Both the position numbers and the translations under genes were made by a program. The notes under the pieces are model-generated. The model did not search any database and was not told the origin of the DNA. It saw only the letters and a list, made by a program, of their open reading frames with translations. Shown in pieces: positions 1 through 5,583 of a stretch of DNA of 5,997 bases. Positions within the stretch are counted from its first letter, which is position 1; every line of letters begins with the position of its first letter. This stretch comes from an uncultured Opitutaceae bacterium (GTDB lineage: Bacteria > Verrucomicrobiota > Verrucomicrobiae > Opitutales > Opitutaceae): assembly GCA_946482625.1 (NCBI GenBank), contig CAMLSH010000247.1, positions 1 to 5,997 on the forward strand. The letters are read 5' to 3'.

Positions 1-2291
1 AGGCCGACGGCGACGGCGTTGTACGCGATCATGAAGGCGAGGAGAGCGCGGTGGGTGCGGGCGCGGGCGTCGTTGACTTCGAAGAGTGCGCGGATGCCGC
101 CGATGCCGCGGCCGAGGAAATAGAAATCGGCTTTTTGTTCGAGCAGGCCGCGGTGAATCACGGGCGTGCCGCGAACGAGGGCGCGGTCGAACGCGAGGGA
201 GTCGTTGGCGCCGTCGCCGAGCATGAGTGTGCGGGCGGCTTGGTGGCGATCGAGCCAGGCGGCTTTGTCGCGCGGGGAGTGTCCACCGAGGGCGCGGTCG
301 GCGGGAAGGCCGAGCTCGGCGGCGAGGCGGGTGACTTTTTCGGGCGCGTCGCCGCTGAGAATCGTGGTGCCGAGACCGCGTGCGGCGAGCGCGGCGATCT
401 CCTCGCGGGCATCGGCGCGGGCGGTGTCTCGGCAGGTGAAGGTGGCGACGATCCGGCCGTGGTGCGTAAAGACGGTTTCGTGCGGAGTGACGGCGCGAGG
501 GGCGCGGCTGAACGTTGCCCAATCGGCTCGGCCGAGGCGCCAAGGACCGAGCTCAAGGCCGGAGCCGATCACTTCGCGCGGCGTGGCCAAGGTGGGAACG
601 GTATCGGCGAGCGCGAGGAGTTCGGCGTGGAGGCAGCGGCTGGTCGGATGCGGGCTATCGGCGACCATGGTGAGCAAGGCGCTGCGCGCGTCGGGAGGAA
701 GATCGCGGAGTGTATCAGGATTTTGGAGCTCGGGCGTTTCGAGGGTGAGCGTGCCGGTCTTGTCGAAAACGAGGCGGTCGATGCGAGCGAGGCGGGGCCA
801 GAGATCCGATGTGCGGACAAAGACGCCGCGTCGGCGCAGAATGACGGTGGCGATTTCGTCGGTGAGCGGGAAGGCGAGCCCGAGTGCGCAAGGGCAGGAA
901 ACCACGAGGACGGCGGTGACGACGGCGCCGGCGCGGATCGCGTCGCCCGTGAGCCACCACCAAGCGATGCCGGAGATGGCGGCGGCGCCAAGGATCGCGA
1001 CGAGATAGCCTTGGATGACGCGTTCGATCAGGCGGTGGCGATAGGTTGCGCGGGTGACGGGTTTTAGTAACTCGGCGAGCAACGAGCCGGTCCACGTCTG
1101 CGTGGCGATGATGCGGATCTCCTCGTGGGAAATATTTTGCGCGCCGGCGGGAATGCGCTGGCTGGCGCGGAAGAGGCGCGGAGCGGCTTCGCCGTTGATC
1201 CACGCGAGGCTCAGGCCGGCTTCGAGCGTGGCGAGCACGCCATCGACGGGGACGGTCTGGCCGGGAGCGACGCCGAAGTGTTGACCGGGCTGGAGCTGTT
1301 CGGGCGGAATCTCGGAGCGCGTGCCATCGGACGCGTAGACGGGAACGCGGGGAGGGGCGGGTTGTTCACTGAGGAGACGGCGCTGGTTGTGTTCCACCGC
1401 GACGATCTGCGCCCAGCGACCGAGCAACATGAGCACGATGAAACCGCTGACGAAGTCGAAATACTGATACGTCTCGTTCTGCGTGATCCAGCCGTAGAAA
1501 GATCCGAGGAATGCACCGACGATGCCGAGGGCGATGGGCAGGTCGATGTGGAGCGAGCGTTCGCGGAGCGCGGCGATGGCGCGGCTGAGAAAATAGCCGC
1601 CGCCGGTGAGCAGGCTCAGCGTGGCAAAGCCCATCGCGAGCGTGGAGAACAGGTGCGTGTACTTGTGCGCCGCTTCCAGGCCGAAGTAGGTCGGCAGGGT
1701 GAAGAGCATTACGTTCATCGCGAACGCGGCGCAGAGACCGAGGCGGCGGGAGAGCTGGCGGCTTTCGGACGGGCCGGTGCCGGCGGCGTGGGCGGGACCG
1801 AGGAGGTAGTTGAAACGCTGAAGTTCGGAGGCGAAGGCGGCGGCGTCGAATTGACCGCGGAGCCAGAGGAGACGCGCCTGGCCGGTCTGGGCGTTGATCT
1901 CGATGCGGCCGGCGCCGGGCTGGCGGGCGTAGATTTTTTCGATGAGCCAGACGCAGCCGACGCAGGAAAGGCCCTGAATGGAAACGGTGAGCGACGCGGT
2001 CTCGGCGCCATCGGATGCGGCTTCGGCTTCCGACTGGAGCGAGGCGAGCCAGCTGTGGTCGCGCGGTGTGGCGGCGGCGATATCGGCCGGCGGAGTGACG
2101 GCATCCTTGATCTGGTAATACGTGTCGAAGCCGGCGTCGTGGATGAGGCGAAAGACGTAGGCGCAGCCGGCGCAGCAGAACTCGTTGTCGAAGGAGGGAG
2201 AGCCGCAGTGTTTGCAAACGCGGGCAGCAGCGAAGCGCTGGGGGGACGCGCCGGTGGCGGACGGTAGAGGCGGCGAGGCGAGCGCGCTCAT
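1..2291 (-). CDS. ccoI: Copper-translocating P1B-type ATPase CcoI/FixI, C-terminus outside window
   Basis: This ATPase exports Cu across the inner membrane for maturation of the cbb3 CuB site. 763 codons are visible from ATG 2291 and the frame is still open at the left edge, so only the last part of the final helix pair and the stop are missing. The N-terminus has a Cys cluster: C26/C29, then FCCAGC (C39, C40, C43), as in the ATPase metal-binding domain. An HMA-like domain with GLSCVGC (C110, C113) follows. Hydrophobic spans lie at about 186-204, 215-236, 252-270, 279-296, 428-447 and 454-475, and a seventh starts near 750. The copper motif is CPC (466-468), the phosphorylated Asp is D510 in DKTGTLT, the nucleotide-site HP is 548-549 and the hinge is GDGAND (692-697). 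The actuator loop reads NGEA (366-369) instead of TGES, with the catalytic Glu (E368) kept. Translation is probably coupled to the preceding gene through ATGA. No frameshift is seen. Confidence 0.96.
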   Translation of the reverse strand, partial: MSALASPPLPSATGASPQRFAAARVCKHCGSPSFDNEFCCAGCAYVFRLIHDAGFDTYYQIKDAVTPPADIAAATPRDHSWLASLQSEAEAASDGAETASLTVSIQGLSCVGCVWLIEKIYARQPGAGRIEINAQTGQARLLWLRGQFDAAAFASELQRFNYLLGPAHAAGTGPSESRQLSRRLGLCAAFAMNVMLFTLPTYFGLEAAHKYTHLFSTLAMGFATLSLLTGGGYFLSRAIAALRERSLHIDLPIALGIVGAFLGSFYGWITQNETYQYFDFVSGFIVLMLLGRWAQIVAVEHNQRRLLSEQPAPPRVPVYASDGTRSEIPPEQLQPGQHFGVAPGQTVPVDGVLATLEAGLSLAWINGEAAPRLFRASQRIPAGAQNISHEEIRIIATQTWTGSLLAELLKPVTRATYRHRLIERVIQGYLVAILGAAAISGIAWWWLTGDAIRAGAVVTAVLVVSCPCALGLAFPLTDEIATVILRRRGVFVRTSDLWPRLARIDRLVFDKTGTLTLETPELQNPDTLRDLPPDARSALLTMVADSPHPTSRCLHAELLALADTVPTLATPREVIGSGLELGPWRLGRADWATFSRAPRAVTPHETVFTHHGRIVATFTCRDTARADAREEIAALAARGLGTTILSGDAPEKVTRLAAELGLPADRALGGHSPRDKAAWLDRHQAARTLMLGDGANDSLAFDRALVRGTPVIHRGLLEQKADFYFLGRGIGGIRALFEVNDARARTHRALLAFMIAYNAVAVG

Positions 2292-2992
2292 GGGGTGGCC
2301 CAGCAGATGAGGTTGTCGAACGACGGGCCGGCGAAGCCGAAGGCAGCGCGCATCCGCCAAAGCATGACAGCGGCGGCGATCAGGGCGATGGAGGTCTGCG
2401 TGCGGGACAGGACGCGCGGCGAAAGTTTCGAGCGGAGCCAGCCGTAGTTGGTCTGAGCGAACCAGAGCAGCGGCAGCGTGCCGAGGGCGAAGGCCAGCAT
2501 GAACTCGGCGCCGCGCAGGGCGGAGCCGGAGAAGGCGGCGATGGTGAGGACGAAATAGAGCGGGGCGCAGGGAAGGAGCGGCGTGGCGAGGCCGAGGCCG
2601 GCAGCGGCTGCGAGGCGGGAGCGACCGCGGAGGGATTGTTGGAAGCGGAACTGCCAGCGGGTGAGCCAGGCGAAACGGGGGAGGCGTTTATCAAGGCGGA
2701 AGGCGACGAGGAGGAAGAAGGCGGCGAAAAGCCACGGACCGGCGCGGAGGGGAGCGCCGCCGAAGGCGTTGAGCGGACCTTGACCGAGGGCGCCGACGAG
2801 CAGGCCGAGGGCGGTGTAACCAAGAATCCGTGACACTTGGTAGAGCGTGTTGACCGTGTGCGGATCGGAACGGTCGCCGCGGGCAGGGGCCAAGGCGCAC
2901 GCGAGAGGTCCGCACATACCGACGCAGTGGAGGCTCGTCGTCAGACCGGCGACGAAGGCTGCGGCGGGGGAGTTGAGGGCGGCGAGTTCCAC
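2288..2992 (-). CDS. Sulfite exporter TauE/SafE (DsbD_2-like) family membrane protein of the cbb3 cluster, 234 aa, GTG start
   Basis: This is a multi-pass membrane protein of the type annotated TauE/SafE or DsbD_2, which recurs next to ccoG/ccoH/ccoI in cbb3 clusters and probably helps copper delivery or thiol chemistry. Its precise reaction is not established. Visible signatures are SLHCVGMCGPLA (C23, C27) in the first helix and TPLLPCAPLYF (C142) in a central helix, both typical of the family. Hydrophobic spans lie at about 9-35, 53-71, 84-99, 127-152, 160-179 and 199-215. The frame stays open upstream to 3376, but those residues are Arg/Pro-rich out-of-frame sequence of neighbouring genes. 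The GTG at 2992-2990 gives a natural N-terminus, VELAALNSPAAAFVAGL, read as Met. No Shine-Dalgarno precedes it. The stop overlaps the ccoI ATG (ATGA). The family call is secure and the start fairly so. Confidence 0.88.
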   Translation of the reverse strand: MELAALNSPAAAFVAGLTTSLHCVGMCGPLACALAPARGDRSDPHTVNTLYQVSRILGYTALGLLVGALGQGPLNAFGGAPLRAGPWLFAAFFLLVAFRLDKRLPRFAWLTRWQFRFQQSLRGRSRLAAAAGLGLATPLLPCAPLYFVLTIAAFSGSALRGAEFMLAFALGTLPLLWFAQTNYGWLRSKLSPRVLSRTQTSIALIAAAVMLWRMRAAFGFAGPSFDNLICWATP

Positions 2993-3030
2993 GGTTGGGG
3001 CGAATGGCGCGAGGCGAAAGGCGATGGGAG

Positions 3031-3174
3031 TTACGGGCGGATGGATTTCGTGGCGAGAGGGACGTCGGCGACGCGGTTGCGGGCGGCGAGGGTAAAGAGG
3101 GCGATCCATGCTCCGAAGAGGAGGGCGAAGCCGAGGCCGACACCGAACCAGAGTTTGCGATCGCCGACGGTCAT
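3031..3174 (-). CDS. 47-aa single-span membrane protein in the fixH/ccoH position
   Basis: This short gene starts at ATG 3174-3172, overlaps the ccoG stop by 4 bp (ATGA) and ends at TAA 3033-3031. The protein has a short polar start (MTVGDRKLW), one hydrophobic helix at about residues 9-30 (core GVGLGFALLFGAWIALFTLA), and then a basic and polar tail (AARNRVADVPLATKSIRP). The AAGGAG at ideal spacing, the ATGA coupling and the clean helix argue for expression. In many cbb3 clusters this slot, ccoG-X-ccoI, holds FixH/CcoH, an assembly protein of about 150 residues with one N-terminal helix and a periplasmic domain. Here only the helix-sized part exists, and the next gene begins 38 nt later, leaving no room for the rest. 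It may be a minimal FixH-like helix or an unrelated small oxidase-assembly protein. I do not recognise the family by sequence. Confidence 0.75.
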   Translation of the reverse strand: MTVGDRKLWFGVGLGFALLFGAWIALFTLAARNRVADVPLATKSIRP

Positions 3175-4679
3175 GGGGCGGGCTCCTTTTTCTTGAGGAG
3201 AGCGGGATCGGGGCCGACGAACTCGACAGTGCGGGCGAGTTGAAATGCGCCGGAAGCGCCGGCGATGTTGACCTGCACGGCGACGGGGCCGGTGTAGCTC
3301 GTGAGAGGGATTTGAAGGATGAGCGGGCGGACGTCTTCGGCGAGCGGGGCGAGTTCGATGGTGTCGCTCCAGCCACTGACCACGATCGAAGGATCGGACA
3401 ACGTGAGGGTGAAGCGCTGGGCGTGGTCGCGTTTGTTGACGAGACGGACGAGGAACTGGTTTCGTATCGAGGATTCTTCTACAAAGTACGGTGTGCCGCC
3501 GAGCCGGGTGATCTGGAAATTGGCGGGGCGGACGGTGGAGAGGGAGAGCGTGGCGACGATGGCGCCGACGAGGAGGAGTGCGGCGTACAGGAAGGTGCGG
3601 GGACGGAACCAGCGGGTTTTTTCGCCGCGCAGACCGGCGAGGGAGTCGTAGCGGATGAGGCCGGTGGGACGATGGATTTTCGTCATCACGTCGTCGCACG
3701 CATCGATGCAGGCGGCGCAGCCGATGCACTCGAGCTGGAGGCCCTGCCGGATATCGATGCCGGTGGGGCAGACGCGGACGCAGCGATCGCAAGCGATGCA
3801 GGCGCCGGCGTCGGGGATGCCGAGTTTACCGCGAGGCTCGCCGCGTTTCTCGTCGTAGCCGATGACAAGGGAGTGGTCGTCGATGAGCGCGGACTGGAGT
3901 CGGCCGTACGGGCAGATGATGACGCAGAGCTGCTCGCGGAACCAGGCGAAGTTGAAATAGAGGACGCCGCTGAAAAGCGCGACGAAGAGGAAGGCGGTCC
4001 AGTGTTCGCCAGGGGCGGCGCGCATCATCGACCAGAGTTCCGGGATGGACACGAAGTAGGCGATGAAGAGGTGGGCGATGGTCGCGGAAGCGAGGACGTA
4101 GAGGAGGTGTTTGCCACCGCGGCGGAAGGTTTTTGTCGCGCTCCATGGAGCGGCGTCCAAGGCGCGGCGTGCGGGGGCGTCGCCTTCGAGGAGGCGCTCG
4201 ATGCGACGGTAGATGTGATCGAGAAAAACCGTCTGCGGGCAGGCCCAGCCACACCAAACGCGGCCGAGGAGAGCGGTGATGAAAAAGAGTCCGAAGCCGA
4301 GGCCAGTGATGGCGAAAAAGAGGAGCCAGATGTCTTGAAACGCGAGGGTGAGCCCGAACAGGTGGAAGCGGCGGGCGCCGACATCGAGGAAGACGGCGGG
4401 GTGTCCGCCGATCTTGATCCACGGAAGCGAGAGGTAAATCGCGATCAGCAGCCAGCCGGAGGCGAGGCGGGCGGTGGCGAAACGGCCGCGCGCATCCGCC
4501 GGATGGAGATAGCGGCGGGAGCCGTCGTCGCGGATGGTCGTGACGGCGTCGCGGGTCGGGCGTGCGAAGCCCGCGGGGCGGGGCTTCAAATCAGAAGGTC
4601 GCGAGTCGAAGGCCAAAGGGGACGCAGGCGTGCGATCGGGCGGATTGGACGAGCCGGGCGTGTTGGAGGAATTCGGCAT
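3171..4679 (-). CDS. ccoG: cbb3 oxidase accessory protein CcoG (RdxA/FixG family), polyferredoxin cupric reductase, 502 aa
   Basis: CcoG is an inner-membrane iron-sulfur protein, shown in other bacteria to reduce Cu(II) to Cu(I) for cbb3 assembly. The conserved part begins near residue 44 (RDAVTTIRDDGSRRYLHP). Hydrophobic spans lie at about 72-90, 108-137, 190-212, 226-246 and 361-380. Between them are the membrane-proximal Cys pairs in VWCGWACPQT (C143, C147) and LCVIICPYGR (C252, C256). Two bacterial 4Fe-4S motifs follow: C294/C297/C300 with C304 before Pro, and C318/C321/C324 with C328. After the last helix, residues about 381-502 resemble the periplasmic Ig-like FixG C-terminal domain. 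Length matches the family (about 470-500). The first 40 residues are Ser/Pro/Arg-rich and look like a lineage-specific cytoplasmic extension. The stop overlaps the next small gene's start (ATGA). Identity is very secure. Confidence 0.97.
   Translation of the reverse strand: MPNSSNTPGSSNPPDRTPASPLAFDSRPSDLKPRPAGFARPTRDAVTTIRDDGSRRYLHPADARGRFATARLASGWLLIAIYLSLPWIKIGGHPAVFLDVGARRFHLFGLTLAFQDIWLLFFAITGLGFGLFFITALLGRVWCGWACPQTVFLDHIYRRIERLLEGDAPARRALDAAPWSATKTFRRGGKHLLYVLASATIAHLFIAYFVSIPELWSMMRAAPGEHWTAFLFVALFSGVLYFNFAWFREQLCVIICPYGRLQSALIDDHSLVIGYDEKRGEPRGKLGIPDAGACIACDRCVRVCPTGIDIRQGLQLECIGCAACIDACDDVMTKIHRPTGLIRYDSLAGLRGEKTRWFRPRTFLYAALLLVGAIVATLSLSTVRPANFQITRLGGTPYFVEESSIRNQFLVRLVNKRDHAQRFTLTLSDPSIVVSGWSDTIELAPLAEDVRPLILQIPLTSYTGPVAVQVNIAGASGAFQLARTVEFVGPDPALLKKKEPAP
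3183..3188 (-). promoter_or_regulatory. Strong Shine-Dalgarno (AAGGAG) of the 47-aa gene
   Basis: On the mRNA strand AAGGAG lies 8 nt before the ATG at 3174, within the last codons of ccoG (the Lys-Lys-Lys-Glu-Pro tail). It is the best ribosome-binding site in the window and is the main argument that the very short frame behind it is a real gene. Confidence 0.7.
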
Positions 4680-4689
4680 TCGGGAATCG

Positions 4690-4694
4690 TCCTT
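4690..4694 (-). promoter_or_regulatory. Shine-Dalgarno of ccoG (AAGGA)
   Basis: On the mRNA strand AAGGA lies 10 nt before the ATG at 4679, inside the 30-nt ccoP-ccoG spacer. It supports that ATG as the ccoG start, even though the protein then has a long, proline-rich, poorly conserved N-terminus. Confidence 0.6.
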
Positions 4695-4709
4695 CGGATT
4701 TTCACACGG

Positions 4710-5252
4710 TTACTCCGCGCCGGCGGGCGCGGCGTGGTGGCTGAGGATGAAGGCGGCGAGTTCGTTGGCTTTTTTGGTGCCGAGGAGGGGACCCCAGGCG
4801 GGCATGCCCTTGGCGGGGACGCCGTTTTCGATGGTGGCGAGCACCTGGAGGGGCGTGTTGCCGTGAATCCACGTTGTATCGACCAAGTTGGGACCGACGC
4901 CGCCCTTGAGTTCTGCGCCGTGGCAGCTGACGCAGGTGGTTTTGAAGGTGTTGGCCCCGGCGAGCACGAAGGCGGGGTTGCGGCTCATTTTCCAGAGGCT
5001 GGCGTCGTCGCGCGAACCGGCGCTGGCGAGTTTGACGGCCTCGATGCGGGAGAGCTCCTGGCGGAGCTGGCTGGCGTCGTCGCCCTCGGCGAAGATCTGG
5101 CGGTCGAGCCAGTAGAAAATAGCGAAGACGATGGCGCCGTAGAAGGTGAGCAGCCACCAGTTGGGCAGGCGGCGGTCGTATTCGGCGATGCCGTCGAAGA
5201 CGTGGTGGCGGACAGGATCTTCCTGAGGGTTTTGTGGTTTTTCAGGCGTCAT
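4710..5252 (-). CDS. ccoP: Cytochrome c oxidase cbb3-type subunit III (CcoP/FixP), monohaem form, 180 aa
   Basis: CcoP is the c-type cytochrome subunit that accepts electrons for the oxidase. The N-terminus carries the FixP_N signature: HHVFDGIAEYDRRLPNWW at residues 16-33, running into one membrane helix at about 31-49. A linker follows, then a single cytochrome c domain with CVSCH at residues 107-111 and the likely distal ligand Met150 in GVPAKGMPAWG. Canonical CcoP has about 290-310 residues and two CxxCH motifs. Here there is one motif and 180 residues, so one whole cytochrome domain is absent rather than mutated. The reading frame is intact with a TAA stop. The ATG at 5252 fits the conserved N-terminus and overlaps the ccoQ end by 11 bp. 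There is no strong Shine-Dalgarno, consistent with coupling to ccoQ. ccoG starts 30 bp downstream. Confidence 0.93.
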   Translation of the reverse strand: MTPEKPQNPQEDPVRHHVFDGIAEYDRRLPNWWLLTFYGAIVFAIFYWLDRQIFAEGDDASQLRQELSRIEAVKLASAGSRDDASLWKMSRNPAFVLAGANTFKTTCVSCHGAELKGGVGPNLVDTTWIHGNTPLQVLATIENGVPAKGMPAWGPLLGTKKANELAAFILSHHAAPAGAE

Positions 5253-5427
5253 GACGGGAGGCGATCTCGACGGTTTGCTCGAGGGGCAGTTGCGCGAGGC
5301 GGTCGAGCTGGGGTCGCTTCATGCGCAGTGCGCGCCAGGCGAAGCTGACGTAGATCGACGCGGAGGTGATGAAGGCGGTCAGCGTGAAGATGCTGACCCA
5401 GTTTTCAAAAAGGAGGCGGCGGAACAT
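5242..5427 (-). CDS. ccoQ: Small cbb3 oxidase subunit CcoQ/FixQ-like, 61 aa
   Basis: This is a 61-residue protein with one hydrophobic span at about residues 10-31, followed by a basic stretch (RALRMKRPQ) and then LDRLAQLPLE. A single N-terminal helix followed by a charged segment ending in a D-x-x-A-x-LP-like motif is the usual CcoQ layout. CcoQ is a non-catalytic subunit that stabilises CcoP in the complex. The ATG start is at 5427-5425. The sequence just upstream (ATTCCCCAAACC) has no good Shine-Dalgarno. The stop overlaps the ccoP start by 11 bp, so translation of the two is probably coupled. The sequence itself is poorly conserved, and the call leans on position between ccoO and ccoP plus topology. 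A generic small membrane protein is the alternative, but the context makes that unlikely. Confidence 0.85.
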   Translation of the reverse strand: MFRRLLFENWVSIFTLTAFITSASIYVSFAWRALRMKRPQLDRLAQLPLEQTVEIASRHDA

Positions 5428-5436
5428 GGTTTGGGG

Positions 5437-5464
5437 AATGACCAGTGACCAATGACCAGTGGTC
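5437..5464. repeat. Heptamer tandem repeat, 4 units (consensus ARTGACC)
   Basis: The plus strand reads AATGACC, AGTGACC, AATGACC, AGTGGTC: four consecutive 7-bp units, the last one diverged. The final part (GACCA-g-TGGTC, 5454-5464) is also a 5-bp inverted repeat. The array lies immediately upstream of ccoQ, ending 9 bp before its ATG. Its 13-bp core TGACCAATGACCA (5446-5458) recurs inverted at 5556-5568. Confidence 0.85.
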
Positions 5465-5553
5465 GGAGGTCGCGGTGATCGGTTGAGAGGTTAGTGAGTG
5501 TTGTAGGACGCGGAGGCTGGAGCCTGGCGGGGGCCGGTGCGGGATTTTTGCTC

Positions 5554-5570
5554 AGTGGTCATTGGTCATT
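5554..5570. repeat. Inverted copy of the heptamer repeat
   Basis: The plus strand reads AGTGGTC ATTGGTC ATT, which on the other strand is AATGACC AATGACC ACT. Its 13-bp core TGGTCATTGGTCA (5556-5568) is the exact reverse complement of 5446-5458, with 97 bp between the two arms. It lies 13 bp beyond the ccoO stop codon. The two arms could pair in RNA or mark the ends of a small inserted intergenic element. Confidence 0.8.
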
Positions 5571-5583
5571 CGCGCGCAGCGCG

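Larger units (their letters stand above)
5428..5583. other. ccoO-ccoQ intergenic region, 156 bp
   Basis: This is the only sizeable non-coding stretch. It holds heptamer repeats at both ends in opposite orientation (see the repeat entries). Between them are a small inverted repeat, AGGCT-gg-AGCCT at 5514-5525, and otherwise unremarkable sequence. I see no convincing sigma-70 or FNR-type site and no U-tract after a stem on the minus strand, so neither a promoter nor an intrinsic terminator is called. Confidence 0.7.

Noticed and set aside
1366..2217. Minus-strand Arg/Pro-rich frame of 283 codons
   Set aside because: It is an out-of-frame reading of ccoI on the same strand. Its composition is almost entirely Arg, Pro, His, Leu and Ala, with no recognisable family.
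51..2267. Two long plus-strand open frames (51-1067 and 1125-2267)
   Set aside because: Both lie antisense to ccoI, whose P-type ATPase motifs all fall in one minus-strand frame. Their sequences are low-complexity acidic shadows.
2993..3376. Upstream extension of the SafE-like frame
   Set aside because: Those codons overlap ccoG and the 47-aa gene and encode Arg/Pro/Ser-rich junk. The family homology begins right after the GTG at 2992.
3108..5348. A 746-codon plus-strand open frame
   Set aside because: It is antisense to ccoG, ccoP and part of ccoQ, with the Glu/Gly/Ala/Asp-rich composition expected from reading a GC-rich gene backwards. It has no domain or motif, while the minus strand has unmistakable CcoG and CcoP signatures.
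5514..5525. Short AGGCT-gg-AGCCT palindrome as a regulatory hairpin
   Set aside because: It has a 5-bp stem with a 2-nt loop, too small to be significant in GC-rich sequence.
5428..5583. Promoter, FNR box or intrinsic terminator in the ccoO-ccoQ gap
   Set aside because: No TTGAT-N4-ATCAA-like site or clear -35/-10 pair was found, and no stem followed by a U-run on the transcribed strand.
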